Below are positions 5,964 through 5,995 of a stretch of 5,995 nt of DNA, one piece after another. Within the stretch, counting starts at the first letter, position 1. Every line of letters starts with the position of its first letter. The stretch is taken from positions 1-5,995 of the forward strand of contig DAOWAU010000044.1 of assembly GCA_030634425.1 (NCBI GenBank). The letters are read 5' to 3'. The position numbers and the translations under genes were made by a program. This DNA comes from Dehalococcoidia bacterium. Lineage in GTDB: Bacteria; Chloroflexota; Dehalococcoidia; Dehalococcoidales; E44-bin46. The notes below the pieces were generated by a model. The model did not search any database and had not been told where the DNA came from. It saw only the letters and a program-made list of their open reading frames with translations.

Positions 5964-5978
5964 ATTTATGCCATTTTA
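5950..5978. repeat. Inverted repeat around the -10 box of the rightward promoter, possible operator
   Basis: TAAAATG (5950-5956) and CATTTTA (5972-5978) are perfect inverted 7-bp arms separated by 15 nt. The pair brackets the -10 box and the predicted start point of the rightward promoter, a common place for a repressor site. The arms are AT-rich, so chance is possible. Confidence 0.4.
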
Positions 5979-5995
5979 TACCTGGGGGAGTGCCG

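Noticed and set aside
5968..5995. ATG at 5968 as the start of a rightward gene
   Set aside because: It sits at or before the predicted transcription start and has no ribosome site. A start beyond the edge after GGGGGAG is more likely, but it cannot be seen.

Overview
The window looks like the chromosome of an anaerobic bacterium of moderate GC content. The ferredoxin-rich, HydB/HydC-like redox proteins and the style of the glutamate-synthase-like protein resemble those of Chloroflexota (Dehalococcoidia-type) or other anaerobic sediment bacteria. That placement is a weak inference, because there is no rRNA or other phylogenetic marker.

Layout: (1) 1-699, the 3' part of hisF (histidine biosynthesis), cut by the left edge. 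(2) 738-5385, a tight forward cluster of four redox genes: a NuoE/HydC-type [2Fe-2S] protein (738-1241), a NuoF/HydB-type FMN/NAD(H) iron-sulfur flavoprotein (1216-3075, overlapping its neighbour by 26 nt), a NuoG-N-terminal-like 2Fe-2S/4Fe-4S protein with an unusual Cys-rich tail (3089-3754), and a stand-alone FMN-binding glutamate-synthase-family protein (3808-5385). (3) 5386-5435, a short convergent spacer. (4) 5436-5837 on the minus strand, a small gamma-glutamylcyclotransferase-like protein. (5) 5838-5995, a divergent intergenic region with two convincing sigma70-type promoters: one for the minus-strand gene, one firing rightward to a gene that must start just outside the window.

How the genes may work together: the NuoE-like and NuoF-like proteins have the subunit make-up of the NAD(H)/ferredoxin flavin module of electron-bifurcating complexes (HydC/HydB, HndA/HndC). 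The partner normally present, a hydrogenase HydA, is absent. In its place are a short ferredoxin-like protein without an H-cluster domain and a GltS-like FMN barrel that lacks the usual amidotransferase domain and [3Fe-4S] loop. The simplest reading is one complex that passes electrons between NAD(P)H (possibly plus ferredoxin) and the GltS-like flavoenzyme, whose substrate cannot be read from sequence. This is the most interesting item in the window. No RNA genes, mobile elements, CRISPR arrays or long repeats were seen, and no gene-free stretch exceeds 300 bases.
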